Assembly: GCA_964454445.1 (NCBI GenBank)
Contig: CAYVTD010000018.1
Location: 1-54,750, forward strand
Reading direction: 5' to 3'
Length of the DNA: 54,750 bases
Source of the DNA: CAYVTD01 sp964454445
GTDB taxonomy: Bacteria; Bacteroidota; Ignavibacteria; Kapaibacteriales; UBA2268
Below the pieces are notes generated by a model, which did no database searches, was not told the DNA's origin, and saw nothing but the letters and a program-made list of their open reading frames with translations. Positions 34,181-43,707 of the stretch are shown here, in pieces (the stretch's first letter is position 1; every line of letters begins with the position of its first letter). Position numbers and translations under genes: made by a program.

Positions 34181-34942
34181 TCATTTACAATCAAAAAAAG
34201 ATGCTCTTATGGCAGACGACAACTCATTGAAACTAATGCTTCTTCCTACCGTATCTTGTAAAGTAGCCGATTTCGCAAGTATAAATTCTTTCAATTTTTG
34301 TTTTTGTTCTTCTGATTCAAGGTTGCTAACATCTGCAAGGCGTTCATGTCCAGGTGATAACAATATGGAACCGTGTTGCAGCAATGTCTGTCCAAACAAT
34401 CTTTGAGCACTACCGACAACTTTTCTCCCTTCAAACTCTATTTCGTATTGAGCAGAGCTTGCAAAACAAGCAACTGATTTTGTCGAGGAATTATAGAAAT
34501 TTCTCAAGTTTGGTCTTGATTTTTGAAAGGAAAGAGTGCTAATCCCAATATTTTCCATCGCCTTATGGAGGAAAATATGAATTTCGTGGTATGCTTCGTG
34601 CCTATTTAATCCCTTAGGAAGGTTAGCCACGACACAATAGGTCAATTCGTTGGCGTGCAAGACAGCCCTGCCTCCCGTTGGTCGCCTGACAATATCAAAA
34701 CCGTTCTTCTCGCAAGCAAGTTGTTCAATGTCGTCAATCTTTTGGTTATAGCCCAGAGATACCGCCCAAGGTTTCCAGCCATACAACCGAAACATTGCTT
34801 TCGATTTGCCATTGGTTACACCACTTGCCCTTTCGGTGTCGAGCCGCATATTTTCTTCACCAGTCAAAAAACCGCTTTCAATAAAATCAAATTCACATTG
34901 AAAAATTTTTTCGAGAGACGGCGGAGCGGGATATTCAAGCAT
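34181..34942 (-). CDS. lipoate-protein ligase A / octanoyltransferase family protein
   Basis: 253 aa from ATG 34942, preceded by GGAAAAAA; a longer reading from 34999 adds 19 residues that look non-coding. The family core RRPTGGRAVLHANELTY, a long helix and KVVGSAQRLFGQTLLQHGSILL are present, with the lipoyl-binding lysine in KVVGSAQR. It could be a lipoate ligase or a LipM-like octanoyltransferase; sequence alone does not separate these. The C-terminal LplA accessory domain is absent, which favours the transferase. Targets would be lipoyl domains of 2-oxoacid dehydrogenases or glycine cleavage H protein. Confidence 0.85.
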   Translation of the reverse strand: MLEYPAPPSLEKIFQCEFDFIESGFLTGEENMRLDTERASGVTNGKSKAMFRLYGWKPWAVSLGYNQKIDDIEQLACEKNGFDIVRRPTGGRAVLHANELTYCVVANLPKGLNRHEAYHEIHIFLHKAMENIGISTLSFQKSRPNLRNFYNSSTKSVACFASSAQYEIEFEGRKVVGSAQRLFGQTLLQHGSILLSPGHERLADVSNLESEEQKQKLKEFILAKSATLQDTVGRSISFNELSSAIRASFFDCK

Positions 34943-35408
34943 TTTTTTCCAATTTTTTCTGAAATTAATAGAAATTATATGATTTAAACGAAAAGACAAG
35001 GAACTTGTTTTGAAAAAATGGGCTGTACAACTATATTTATATAATAAAATGTTCGCGAATTACTTCCATTCTTAATTAAACTACTTTTAAACAGCCTCAG
35101 GAAACTAAAGCAATATATCTCTAATCATCTTTTAGATAATAAAGACAATTTATCCTTTTTTTAGTACATGATCAAACTGTGTGTAAAAACAGTTCAAATT
35201 ACTATTAAATCATTTTATCAAATCTTTCCTATCTTTTTATTTTAATTTTTTTGATTTACACTTATTTTGTGAAATTACCAGAACATTCAAAGTATTTTTA
35301 TAATAAAAATATTTAGTATTAATTAAATTATTATCTTTATATAATTTAAGAAAAAGTTTAAACGATTTATAAAATTCTTTTCAATATCTTATTTATTTAT
35401 CAAAAAAA
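34943..35408. other. gene-free AT-rich stretch upstream of the lipoate ligase-like gene
   Basis: About 460 bp without a credible ORF. It is strongly AT-rich and holds only weak structures, such as AACTGT/ACAGTT around 35183-35203. It must contain the promoter of the ligase-like gene. I see no RNA gene or riboswitch. Confidence 0.4.
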
Positions 35409-35438
35409 ACTCCGTTGCCTTAAGAAAAACAACGGAGT
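35402..35438 (-). terminator. Rho-independent terminator after the STAS gene
   Basis: Read on the minus strand, ACTCCGTTG pairs with CAACGGAGT (9 bp) around a 12-nt loop and is followed by a run of eight T (35409 down to 35402). It lies 23 bp after the STAS gene stop and ends the secD-secF-STAS transcript. Confidence 0.88.
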
Positions 35439-35461
35439 AAATAATTATCAACATCGAAAAG

Positions 35462-35821
35462 CTATTTTTCGCATTTCAAAGCATCCTCTATAGAAGGAAA
35501 GATAGTGAAAACATTATTGAGATGAGTCATCTCGAGTAGTGTGAGGACTTTTTGTGGCACGGCCGCAAGTACTAGAAAACCTCCGAGTTTTTTCATAAAC
35601 GAATGTCCACCAATCAGCATACCCAAACCGGAGCTATTAATAAGTTTAACGCCAGAACAATCAATAATAACACATTTCACGCCTTTATTATTTATTTCGT
35701 CAAGGCAGTTTGTAAAGCTTAGCGCGTCTGAGCCTCCGAGAACATTATCTTTCAAAGCAATAACTGCTTTCGAAGCATCTCCGGCAACAATCTCATATTT
35801 ATACATGTTTTCCATAATCAA
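35462..35821 (-). CDS. STAS-domain anti-sigma factor antagonist
   Basis: 119 aa, a single STAS domain of the SpoIIAA/RsbV type. The phosphorylation loop is VKLINSSGLGMLIGG with Ser63 or Ser64 as the acceptor; the strand VKCVIIDCSG precedes it. Such proteins, when dephosphorylated, bind a kinase/anti-sigma and release a sigma factor or regulate another pathway. No RsbW-like kinase or PP2C phosphatase is adjacent. It starts 11 bp after secF and may simply be cotranscribed. ATG 35815 is an alternative start two codons in. Confidence 0.88.
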   Translation of the reverse strand: MIMENMYKYEIVAGDASKAVIALKDNVLGGSDALSFTNCLDEINNKGVKCVIIDCSGVKLINSSGLGMLIGGHSFMKKLGGFLVLAAVPQKVLTLLEMTHLNNVFTIFPSIEDALKCEK

Positions 35822-35832
35822 ATAAATTAAAA

Positions 35833-36771
35833 TTAAATCTGAATGGTTTCCAAGTCTTTCATTTCTCTAATGTTTATTTTTTTAATCTTCTGCAAGTAAA
35901 GGATTACTATGGGAGTTGCAACAAAGACAGATGAAAAAGTACCGATAAGGATACCGAAGAGCATTATGAAAGCAAAACCCTCGAGTACGGGCCCACCGAA
36001 AAATAAAAGAACAACAAGCACGATAACAGTCGTTCCAACAGTGTTAACGGTTCGGCTAAGGGTCTCGTTTATACTCATATTAGCAATTTTTATGAAGTCA
36101 GATCCTTTGGTTTTCTCTTTGTTTTCGCGGATACGGTCGAAAATAATAACAGTATCGTTGATAGAATACCCAACAACAGTAAGAATAGCGGCAACGAAGG
36201 ATTGGTTCATTTCCAGATTGATTATATTCAAATGACTAACCATTACCACAACCGCAAAAGTTATTAAAACATCGTGGACCAAAGCAACCACAGCCCCGAT
36301 ACCAAAAGTAAACTCAAAACGAAAAGCAACATATATCAATATGGCAATAACAGCAAGAGCAACCGATAACACAGCTTGTAAAGCAATCTCAGACCCGATT
36401 TTTGGCTCGATTTTTTCAGATTTGAGGACCTCCAATTTCACATTAGGAAATGCCTTTGTCAAAGCGGCATTAACTAATTCTGGAGCATGTTCTGATTCTT
36501 TTATACGAATCAGAAACTGGTTCTCCTCTCCATAAGACTTAATTTCGCCGCTTTTAATGCCAGCAGCACTCATTGCTTTCCGGATTTCTTCTGTATTGAC
36601 TGGTTTGTCGAATTTGTATGCTAATTCCAAACCACCTGTAAAATCAATACCTAGTTTAGGTCCTAATATAATTGTAGCAATTAATCCAATAACCAAGAAA
36701 GCCAAAGAAGCATTAATAATTATAATCCTTTTTGACAAAAAGTCTATATTTGTATGACCAAAAAATTGCAT
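35833..36771 (-). CDS. secF: protein translocase subunit SecF
   Basis: A 312-aa RND-type membrane protein with six helices. The motif GIDFTGGLELAYKF follows the first helix, then a periplasmic P4 domain (about 60-130) and the membrane core with VVGYSINDTVIIFDRIRENK. It uses the proton gradient with SecD to pull proteins through SecYEG. It lies 15 bp after secD. Confidence 0.97.
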   Translation of the reverse strand: MQFFGHTNIDFLSKRIIIINASLAFLVIGLIATIILGPKLGIDFTGGLELAYKFDKPVNTEEIRKAMSAAGIKSGEIKSYGEENQFLIRIKESEHAPELVNAALTKAFPNVKLEVLKSEKIEPKIGSEIALQAVLSVALAVIAILIYVAFRFEFTFGIGAVVALVHDVLITFAVVVMVSHLNIINLEMNQSFVAAILTVVGYSINDTVIIFDRIRENKEKTKGSDFIKIANMSINETLSRTVNTVGTTVIVLVVLLFFGGPVLEGFAFIMLFGILIGTFSSVFVATPIVILYLQKIKKINIREMKDLETIQI

Positions 36772-36786
36772 AATAATTTTTCCTTT

Positions 36787-38931
36787 CTAAGCTTGATTTA
36801 GGAGCTTTTTCTCTCCTAAGCTAATTGTTTCTTTACCTGTTGACAGTATTAATTCAAATATAGCGCGGCTAACAACGATGGCTGTGAACAAGGTGGCAAG
36901 AATACCAATCATCAAAGTAAGCGCAAATCCCTGTATAGGTCCTGTTCCGACGAAATAAAGAATAACACCAGTGATAAAAGTTGTAACGTTAGAATCGATG
37001 ATAGCACTTAATGCCTTGCTAAAACCTTCGTCAATCGAAGCTCGCATCGATCTGCCCTTTGCGCGTTCTTCGCGGATACGTTCATAAATAAGAATATTGG
37101 CATCGACTGCCATACCAATGGTTAGAATAATACCAGCAATACCGGGCAAGGTTAACGTGCCACCCAATGTGGCAATAAACGAAAGTATCAACAGGACGTT
37201 GAGCGTAACTGCAAAGTCGGCTATTAGCCCAGCAGTACTATAATACATAAACATAAACGAAACAACGAGAATGATGGCAATAATGGAGGCAAGCCAGCCA
37301 CTTGCAATAGAATCTTCTCCAAGTGAGGGACCAACGACTCTTTCTTCGATAATCTCAACTGGTGCTGATAGCGCACCAGCTTTTAAAACGATCTCGAGTA
37401 CTCTGGCTTCTTCGATAGTCGAACTACCTGTAATCTGAGAGTTACCGGTTGGAATTTTATTTTGAACTACTGGTGCAGAATATACTTGCCCGTCGAGAAC
37501 AATAGCAATTCGCTTTTTGATGTTTGCACCTGTGATAGTTGCCCAGCGCTCAGCTCCTTCTGAGTTCATATTCATACTGACCATCGGTTGGTTGGTTACT
37601 GGATCAAAGCTTGCCCTGGCATCGGTTATCACATCACCGGTTAACTCAGCTTCTTTTTTCAAAGCATAAAAATTATAGTATTTTGCATTCTCATCTTGTT
37701 TGAGATAAGCTTCAATTGGCTTTGCATCGCGTACTATCTCTCTATCAAAGGGAATAAGAGCCTTAATTGATGGTCTTGAAAGAATTTCATAAAAACGGGC
37801 AAGATTGTCGTTGAAAATTTCAAAACTGTAGTCGCCATCAGGAAAATCTTCGGTGATATACTGTACAGGAACTGGCCTGGAATGTCTCTTGCCTTCGGAT
37901 GGGGGTAGATAGTATGTAACAAAAAGGGAAGTAAAAGGATGTTCAGCCAGGTACTTTGTCCTTTTTTGCTGATCGGTCAGTCCAGCATAAGGATCAGATG
38001 ATTTGGCACTATCAGTTTTAGAACTGGAGTCCTTCTTGCTTGTGTCTGTTTTGACACTGTCAATTTTGGTTTTATCTTTCTTGGCTATATCGCCTTTTAC
38101 AACAGTATTCGAATTATTAGCCATTTTGGTTAAAGAGTCAGCAGCAAGGGAATCAGCGGCAAGAGAATCATTTTTAATTTCGCGTTTGCTCAAGATCTTA
38201 TCGATCTTCGAAAACATTCTTACAATATCGACATTGTTTTTAACAAGCTTGAAATCAAGGCGAGCAGTAGTTTGTAAAAGATTATGCATTTCTTGCTCAT
38301 TTTTTACACCAGGCAGCTCCAACATAATTCTTCTTGTGCCTTGCTTTTGAACTGTCGATTCGGCTATGCCATATTTATCAACGCGTTGGGTAAGAACTTC
38401 TTTTGCCTGATCGATTGCAGCATCGGCATCAGAACGCAACTTTTTGATTATTTTATCTTCTGATGCATCTCGATAGTCGCCAACATCAAAATAATTCATA
38501 AGTGTCTTACCATATTTTGCTCTTGCATAATTATCGAAATTTTCAAGGAACATATCCATAATATCTTTATCGGATTTAAGTGCTTGCTTCCTTGTACGCT
38601 CGATTACTTCAGTAAAAATTTCATCCACAGCTTCTTTCTGGGCAGATTCCTCGATGAGTTTAAGCACATCAACTTCAAGAGTAACGTACATACCGCCACG
38701 TAAGTCAAGACCAAGTTTTAGCGAGTTTCCCTTGGCGTTTGCAAGCGATTTGCCATATTCTTTGTTGAATGCTTCGAGAATATCCAGAGAGTCTGTTGGA
38801 GTTTTAGCCAAGGAAAGCTTTCTATCCTTCATCTCTTCCAACTGGCTCGACCTGAAGGTTGGATAAAGCATGGCTACAACTGCAAATAAGGAAAACACTA
38901 TTATCAGTATTTTTCCAATGTTCTTTTTCAA
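36787..38931 (-). CDS. secD: protein translocase subunit SecD
   Basis: 714 aa. The first membrane helix is at about 5-25, GLDLRGGMYVTLEVD follows, and the large P1 domain extends to about residue 550. The RND membrane core has GIILTIGMAVDANILIYERIREE. Compared with E. coli SecD it carries an insertion at about 245-310 rich in Lys, Asp and Ser (KKDKTKIDSVKTDTSKKDSS), a likely disordered loop facing the periplasm. secF follows. It is encoded as a separate protein, not a SecDF fusion. Confidence 0.97.
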   Translation of the reverse strand: MKKNIGKILIIVFSLFAVVAMLYPTFRSSQLEEMKDRKLSLAKTPTDSLDILEAFNKEYGKSLANAKGNSLKLGLDLRGGMYVTLEVDVLKLIEESAQKEAVDEIFTEVIERTRKQALKSDKDIMDMFLENFDNYARAKYGKTLMNYFDVGDYRDASEDKIIKKLRSDADAAIDQAKEVLTQRVDKYGIAESTVQKQGTRRIMLELPGVKNEQEMHNLLQTTARLDFKLVKNNVDIVRMFSKIDKILSKREIKNDSLAADSLAADSLTKMANNSNTVVKGDIAKKDKTKIDSVKTDTSKKDSSSKTDSAKSSDPYAGLTDQQKRTKYLAEHPFTSLFVTYYLPPSEGKRHSRPVPVQYITEDFPDGDYSFEIFNDNLARFYEILSRPSIKALIPFDREIVRDAKPIEAYLKQDENAKYYNFYALKKEAELTGDVITDARASFDPVTNQPMVSMNMNSEGAERWATITGANIKKRIAIVLDGQVYSAPVVQNKIPTGNSQITGSSTIEEARVLEIVLKAGALSAPVEIIEERVVGPSLGEDSIASGWLASIIAIILVVSFMFMYYSTAGLIADFAVTLNVLLILSFIATLGGTLTLPGIAGIILTIGMAVDANILIYERIREERAKGRSMRASIDEGFSKALSAIIDSNVTTFITGVILYFVGTGPIQGFALTLMIGILATLFTAIVVSRAIFELILSTGKETISLGEKKLLNQA

Positions 38932-39110
38932 GTAAATCCTCCAATTTTTTTATAACACTATTTTTTTGCTTTTGTTGTTATATAGAAATACAAATATATG
39001 TTAATTATAGCAATTTACCAATGAAATATTTGATTTTCTTCTTAAAAAATTTTTACTGAAAAGCGGCATTACCAAGATAAATAAGCAAAAATTTAGGTAG
39101 TTTTGCATTT

Positions 39111-40700
39111 GTGATTGTATTGTTTATTCTTGAAAAATATAAAGTAAACTTGAAAAAATTGTATCTCATATTGCTTTGTGTTGTCATTCTTTTACCAGGA
39201 GTATTTTTCCCGATATCCAGCGATATTGCGATTTTCGTTCGGGGAGGCGATGCTTTGCTCAATGGCGGGAAACTGTATGTCGATTTTATCGACCTCAAAC
39301 CACCACTAATTTACGAAATTTATGCATTTATTAATTTGCTAACCGGCGGCGATGAAGTTTACCTTAGAATATTTGATTTTTTCTATCAATTGCTTACTAT
39401 TGTTTTAATTGTAAAGCTGTGTGCAAAATGCTTTGAAAGCCAATTTGCCTCTTTTTTTGCTGGTGCGGTTTACGCTGTTTCTTACATTACGCTTGGTTTT
39501 GCTCAAACGCTCCAGGGCGAGAGCTTTACCTGCTTATGGGTTGTGGTTTTGCTCGACTTGATGCTCTCCGAAAAAAGAAATTGGTGGAGATTGATTGCTA
39601 TTGGGGGAATTGCTGGCTTGTTTTTTTCTTTGAAGTTTACTCTTGCTGTTGTTATTGCAGGTGTTTTTATTTATGAACTTCTTCTACCTGACAGAAAAAA
39701 AATAATAAAAAAATTCCTGTTAATAATCCTAGGTTTTGTTCTGATCATCTTGATTACGTTTATCCCAATATATAATTCATTGTCTTTCGATGGATTTAGC
39801 AAGATAATTAAATATCTGTCTTTTTATTCTGCTATGCCACCGATTGATGTTGCATTTATTAAAATGGCTTACGAAAAAACAGGTAGCTTCTTTGCTGATA
39901 ACTATTCCTTGTTGTTTGTTGCAAGTGTGTCAATCGGGTCTATTCTTGGCATAAAACAACAATCGTCGAGCAGAGCAAGCCGATTAATACGTTTGAGTAT
40001 TCTTTTTGCTGCCTGTCTGTTTATTTCTGTAACAGTAGAAAAAAAATTTGGCGAATACCATTTTTCGCGAATGTTAGCACCTTTATCGATTATCGCTGGC
40101 TATGGCTTTTTAATGATTTTTCAAAATGTATTAAGGAATTTCAAAGTAAGGACTATACCCGACAAAACAATAATTGTTTTATTATTTTTAGCCTCTTTGG
40201 TCTTCAGCCCCTTGCCTCGATGGGTCAATCTGCTGCAAGCACCTCTGGCTAAGATTAAAGGCGAAGAACATTATGACCGTCTTTTTGAAAAAGAAAGAGC
40301 TTACGATTTTATGCGTCTCCAGCACAAGCAGGTAGCAGGTATTATTAATAAAAACAACACTTCTGACGAAAAAGTCCTTGTTATTAGCACAGGCGCAAAT
40401 GCCATTAATTTCTTTCTGCACACAAAGATTCTGTCAAAATTTGCCCAATCACAGTTTTATTTTGGGGCTTATGAGATGAAACCGTGGAAACTTGAGTTTT
40501 ACGACGAGATTAGAAATGCAGGCTGGCTCGTTGTCCAAAATAATGACAGGCATTTATATATTAATGGACATAACCTGTCGAGTTACGAAAGCTTGCTGAA
40601 AGATGGCTTTACAAGTACTTATCTAAAAAATAATTATTATTGCTTTTTTAAAACCAAGAATTATTTGATATTTAGAAGAATTGAAATTGGAACTCAATAA
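39111..40700 (+). CDS. GT39-like membrane glycosyltransferase
   Basis: A 529-aa polytopic membrane protein with about 10-12 helices. The first loop has SSDIAIFVRGGDALLNGG and FIDLKPPLIYE, the acidic residue plus Lys-Pro-Pro pattern of the GT39/ArnT/PMT class that uses polyprenyl-phosphate sugars on the outer side of the membrane. A soluble C-terminal part (about 400-529) follows. The start is uncertain: GTG 39111 has no in-frame ATG upstream and no strong Shine-Dalgarno; ATG starts appear only deep inside the conserved region. The acceptor may be lipid or protein; unknown. Confidence 0.78.
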   Translation: MIVLFILEKYKVNLKKLYLILLCVVILLPGVFFPISSDIAIFVRGGDALLNGGKLYVDFIDLKPPLIYEIYAFINLLTGGDEVYLRIFDFFYQLLTIVLIVKLCAKCFESQFASFFAGAVYAVSYITLGFAQTLQGESFTCLWVVVLLDLMLSEKRNWWRLIAIGGIAGLFFSLKFTLAVVIAGVFIYELLLPDRKKIIKKFLLIILGFVLIILITFIPIYNSLSFDGFSKIIKYLSFYSAMPPIDVAFIKMAYEKTGSFFADNYSLLFVASVSIGSILGIKQQSSSRASRLIRLSILFAACLFISVTVEKKFGEYHFSRMLAPLSIIAGYGFLMIFQNVLRNFKVRTIPDKTIIVLLFLASLVFSPLPRWVNLLQAPLAKIKGEEHYDRLFEKERAYDFMRLQHKQVAGIINKNNTSDEKVLVISTGANAINFFLHTKILSKFAQSQFYFGAYEMKPWKLEFYDEIRNAGWLVVQNNDRHLYINGHNLSSYESLLKDGFTSTYLKNNYYCFFKTKNYLIFRRIEIGTQ

Positions 40701-40784
40701 AAGAATTAATATTTGGTTCTATTTTTATCAGATTTATACAGAGTTTTTTTTTAAATAAAACTCCTTCTTTCAACAATATCAATT

Positions 40785-41375
40785 TTATTTTAATACCGCC
40801 CCAAAGCCGGCAAAGCGCTCTTTGTAATAAAAATCTGAAAGAGATGTTTTGATTACCCCCAACGAGCTGCTAGCGTGTATAAAAAAGCCATCTCCAATAT
40901 ATATTCCGACATGATTAATATTATTTCCAGATCTAAAAAAAACTATATCGCCTGGCAAGCAATCCAAATCGTTAATTCTGTCCGACAAATCAAATTGCTC
41001 TTGAGCTGTTCTCGGCAGATAGACACCTGCTGCAGTGAAAACATTTTGTGTAAAACCCGAGCAATCAGTACATTGTCTTGTTTCTCCTCCCCAACAATAC
41101 GGCGTGCCGAGCCAGCGCTCTGCCTCTTGCAACACAGTTACTCTTGCTTCAGACAAATCTTCGACATTGATTGGTGGGCTAGGGATTTGCTTTGTAGTTT
41201 CTTTGCTTATCGCTGCTTTTTTTTCTGAGGGTTTCTTTTCTTTTTTTTCATTGACTGTTTTTTTCGCTTCAGACGTAAAACGCACTGTCGAAGAACAACC
41301 CATCATTGCAATGTCTATTATTACAAAGGAAAGAATAACAAGAAAAACTTGCACCTTTTGTGTTGAGAAAAACAT
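40785..41375 (-). CDS. NlpC/P60 lipoprotein endopeptidase
   Basis: 196 aa. A signal peptide with lipobox MMGC (Cys27) is followed by a Lys/Glu-rich linker (38-66) and an NlpC/P60 domain (about 76-196). The catalytic triad is visible: Cys105 in TDCSGF, His155 in INHVGIYIG and His167 in FIHASS. The family cleaves D-Glu-gamma-meso-DAP bonds in the peptidoglycan stem peptide. The membrane-anchored form resembles Spr/MepS-type enzymes needed for cell-wall expansion. It stands alone between a glycosyltransferase and a small membrane protein. Confidence 0.92.
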   Translation of the reverse strand: MFFSTQKVQVFLVILSFVIIDIAMMGCSSTVRFTSEAKKTVNEKKEKKPSEKKAAISKETTKQIPSPPINVEDLSEARVTVLQEAERWLGTPYCWGGETRQCTDCSGFTQNVFTAAGVYLPRTAQEQFDLSDRINDLDCLPGDIVFFRSGNNINHVGIYIGDGFFIHASSSLGVIKTSLSDFYYKERFAGFGAVLK

Positions 41376-41394
41376 TGCATAGTGTCAGTAAAAA

Positions 41395-41568
41395 TTAACA
41401 ATAACTACTTCGCTCGGGGGAAAATCCCTTCTTGTCTTTCTTTTCCTTGCATTTCAGTATTTCTTTCACTCCATTTCTCAAATTGCCATTGAGTAGCAAG
41501 AAACCTGCAACTGCGGCAAAGATAAAACCAGCTCGAATCAATGACGCCTCCATCGTATCCCTATTCAT
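41395..41568 (-). CDS. possible 57-aa small membrane protein
   Basis: From ATG 41568, with AGAGG about ten bases upstream, a 57-aa frame encodes one hydrophobic helix (RAGFIFAAVAGFLLLNG) followed by a Lys-rich tail. A longer reading to 41634 is possible but less likely. No family recognised. It ends 19 bp before the NlpC/P60 start on the same strand. Confidence 0.4.
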   Translation of the reverse strand: MNRDTMEASLIRAGFIFAAVAGFLLLNGNLRNGVKEILKCKEKKDKKGFSPERSSYC

Positions 41569-41730
41569 AATAATGAAACCTCTCACAAAACATTGTTTAA
41601 AACATATTAACAAGTACCGCAAAGTATATGCCAAAGAAATCCATAACAGAAAAATAGTTTTTTAATAAAAATATTTGAATATTTGAAAATATTTCGTTTA
41701 ATTGTAAAAAATTTAGGCGGAATATTTTAT

Positions 41731-42216
41731 ATGGAAATCAAGAAAGATATAAGCAAGAAACTGCCGTTAACTTTTATCAAGCGGCTCGATTTTTATTGGA
41801 AATCCATATCTTTTTACGCTATTGGCTTGATTGTCTATATCATCTTGCGTGGCACCATCGTTAACAAGACTATTTCGATTGTCTTCTACGATCCTATCGT
41901 TGCCCTTTTGCTTCTTTTCATCATAAGCGCTGGAATTGCCCTTTTGTGGAAATATATTAAAAACATTAGTTTAATTGTTGGAAAAGATTATATCACTTTT
42001 AAAACAAGATTTCGCGAAAGCAAATATCATATCAAAGACATTAAAAGGATTTATTTCGGACGCGAAAACACCCTGCAAAAGAGAAATTTTATCCGTATTA
42101 TTAAAATACGTGTTAATGGTAGAAAAAGGATAATAAGAATTCGACCTTCTTCGTACTGGAACGAACGAGACCTGATGCTCGCCATTGCCTATATTAAATC
42201 GAAACTAATCAAATAG
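41731..42216 (+). CDS. unknown membrane protein, bacterial PH-like fold
   Basis: 161 aa from ATG 41731, preceded by GGCGGA; 41683 is an upstream alternative adding 16 residues. Two hydrophobic helices (about 26-43 and 56-75 of the short form) are followed by a beta-rich cytosolic domain with ITFKTRFRESKYHIKDIKRI and a basic strand IIKIRVNGRKRIIRIRP, then a C-terminal helix. The layout of two helices plus a small basic beta domain resembles bacterial PH-domain membrane proteins. No function can be given. It is a single gene between divergent or convergent neighbours. Confidence 0.62.
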   Translation: MEIKKDISKKLPLTFIKRLDFYWKSISFYAIGLIVYIILRGTIVNKTISIVFYDPIVALLLLFIISAGIALLWKYIKNISLIVGKDYITFKTRFRESKYHIKDIKRIYFGRENTLQKRNFIRIIKIRVNGRKRIIRIRPSSYWNERDLMLAIAYIKSKLIK

Positions 42217-42283
42217 CCGTCATTGTTTCAATTTTCTTTTATGATTCTGTTTTAACGGTTATTTGTATTATCCCGGCAATTTA

Positions 42284-42877
42284 TTATAACTTAATTTCGC
42301 CTTTCGATATTTTCTGGAGAGTTTCCGGGTAGATGATGTGTTCTTGTATGAGTACTCTTTCGGCGAGTAATTCAGGTGTATCTTGAGGAAAAACAGGTAC
42401 TTTTTTCTGAGCTAAAATTCTCCCTCTGTCGTATTGATTATCGACTAAATGCACAGTTGGACCGCTTTCCGTCTCTCCTGCTGCAATCACAGCCTCGTGG
42501 ACGAAATGCCCATACATACCCTTGCCACCAAATTTTGGAAGCAATGCCGGATGGATATTAAGCACTCTGCCATTGAATCTTGACAAAACTTTGTCAGACA
42601 ACATCTTCATATAACCCGCCAGAACAATAGTATCGACACCAAATTCAGAAAATAAGCGAATTATCTCATCATTAACAGCATCGGCACTTCCCAACGATTT
42701 TTCGCTGACGTGAAAAGCAGGAATATCTTCTTTTTTTGCTCTTTGTAAAGCCATTGACCCGGAGTTGTTAGAAATAACAGCGCACGGCTTTGCTTCGAGT
42801 TCGCCGGCTTTAATCGCATCGATTATCGCTTGCATATTACTGCCTCCGTGTGAGGCAAGAAATCCAATATATATCAT
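42284..42877 (-). CDS. purN: phosphoribosylglycinamide formyltransferase
   Basis: A 197-aa enzyme of purine synthesis: GAR plus 10-formyl-THF gives FGAR. The GSNMQAIID start and the catalytic triad pattern (Asn and His in NIHPALLP, Asp in HLVDNQYDRG) are clear. The loop FGGKGMYG matches the folate-binding region. It follows maf by five bases and is probably cotranscribed. No other purine genes are in the window. Confidence 0.94.
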   Translation of the reverse strand: MIYIGFLASHGGSNMQAIIDAIKAGELEAKPCAVISNNSGSMALQRAKKEDIPAFHVSEKSLGSADAVNDEIIRLFSEFGVDTIVLAGYMKMLSDKVLSRFNGRVLNIHPALLPKFGGKGMYGHFVHEAVIAAGETESGPTVHLVDNQYDRGRILAQKKVPVFPQDTPELLAERVLIQEHIIYPETLQKISKGEIKL

Positions 42878-42882
42878 TTTTG

Positions 42883-43554
42883 CTATTCGAGTGATATGTT
42901 TTTTTCAACTTTTAAAAAATCTCTCATAGTTACATACAGTAATTCAAGCGGCAGACCGACGATATTGTAATAACAGCCCTCTACCCTGCTTACAAAAACC
43001 GCTCCGAAATCGTCTTGAATCCCATAGCCTCCTGCTTTGTCAAGTGGCGAGCCAGTTTTTACATAAGCTCTTATTTCATCGTCGTTCAAATGCCGGAATG
43101 TTACTTGCGTTGCTTGTGTTTTGCTTGCTTGACGCCCTGTGTCCGTTTCAACAAGAGCTATTCCTGAAAAAACTGTATGTGTGTTGCCACTTAGGGTTTG
43201 CAACATTCTGACTGCATCTTCCGCATCTTGTGGCTTGTTTAAAATTCTTCCATTTAGAACAACAATAGTATCCGAACCAAGGACAATAGATGGTTCTACT
43301 ATTTTCTTTGCTGTAAACAGAGCTTTTTTCAGTGCAAGATTGGCAACATGATAGGCTGGGTCAATATCTTCAGGGAAGTCGTCTTCGTCGATACTTGCGG
43401 GTATAACTTCGAACTCGAAGCCTAGTTGCTCCAAAAGTTGCCTGCGACGCGGTGATTTTGATGCTAAAATTAATTCTTTCTTTAAGTTCACCAAATCCGA
43501 AATCCGTATCTTTTCCAATTTAGCTATCCGCTTTTTTTCAATATCTGCATGCAT
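42883..43554 (-). CDS. maf: Maf-family nucleoside triphosphate pyrophosphatase
   Basis: 223 aa. ASKSPRRRQLLEQLG, the DIDPAYHVANLALKKA region, GSDTIVVLNG and the terminal KAGGYGIQD are the Maf signatures. Such enzymes hydrolyse dTTP, UTP or modified nucleotides to monophosphates, and some act as septum-formation factors. A 30-residue N-terminal extension is present; the internal starts do not fit better. purN follows five bases downstream. Confidence 0.92.
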   Translation of the reverse strand: MHADIEKKRIAKLEKIRISDLVNLKKELILASKSPRRRQLLEQLGFEFEVIPASIDEDDFPEDIDPAYHVANLALKKALFTAKKIVEPSIVLGSDTIVVLNGRILNKPQDAEDAVRMLQTLSGNTHTVFSGIALVETDTGRQASKTQATQVTFRHLNDDEIRAYVKTGSPLDKAGGYGIQDDFGAVFVSRVEGCYYNIVGLPLELLYVTMRDFLKVEKNISLE

Positions 43555-43707
43555 GTTAATCTTCTATTCAATTCATTACAATACAATACTCCATAAACAT
43601 ATCATTTTTATAATCAAAGAATTAATATAAAAATAAAGGGTGATGATACTCGTTAATTCTCTGAAATAAAGAACTCCAAAATTAAGAATTTTTCTGAGTC
43701 TATCATA

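Noticed and set aside
35000..35400. Structured RNA in the long gap upstream of the lipoate ligase-like gene
   Set aside because: Only short A/T-rich inverted repeats are present and no GC-rich core stands out.
40741..40763. GAGTTTT/AAAACTC inverted repeat between the glycosyltransferase and NlpC genes as terminator
   Set aside because: The stem is only seven A/T-rich pairs with one G-C-containing end, so it is too weak to call, although it lies at a convergent gene end.
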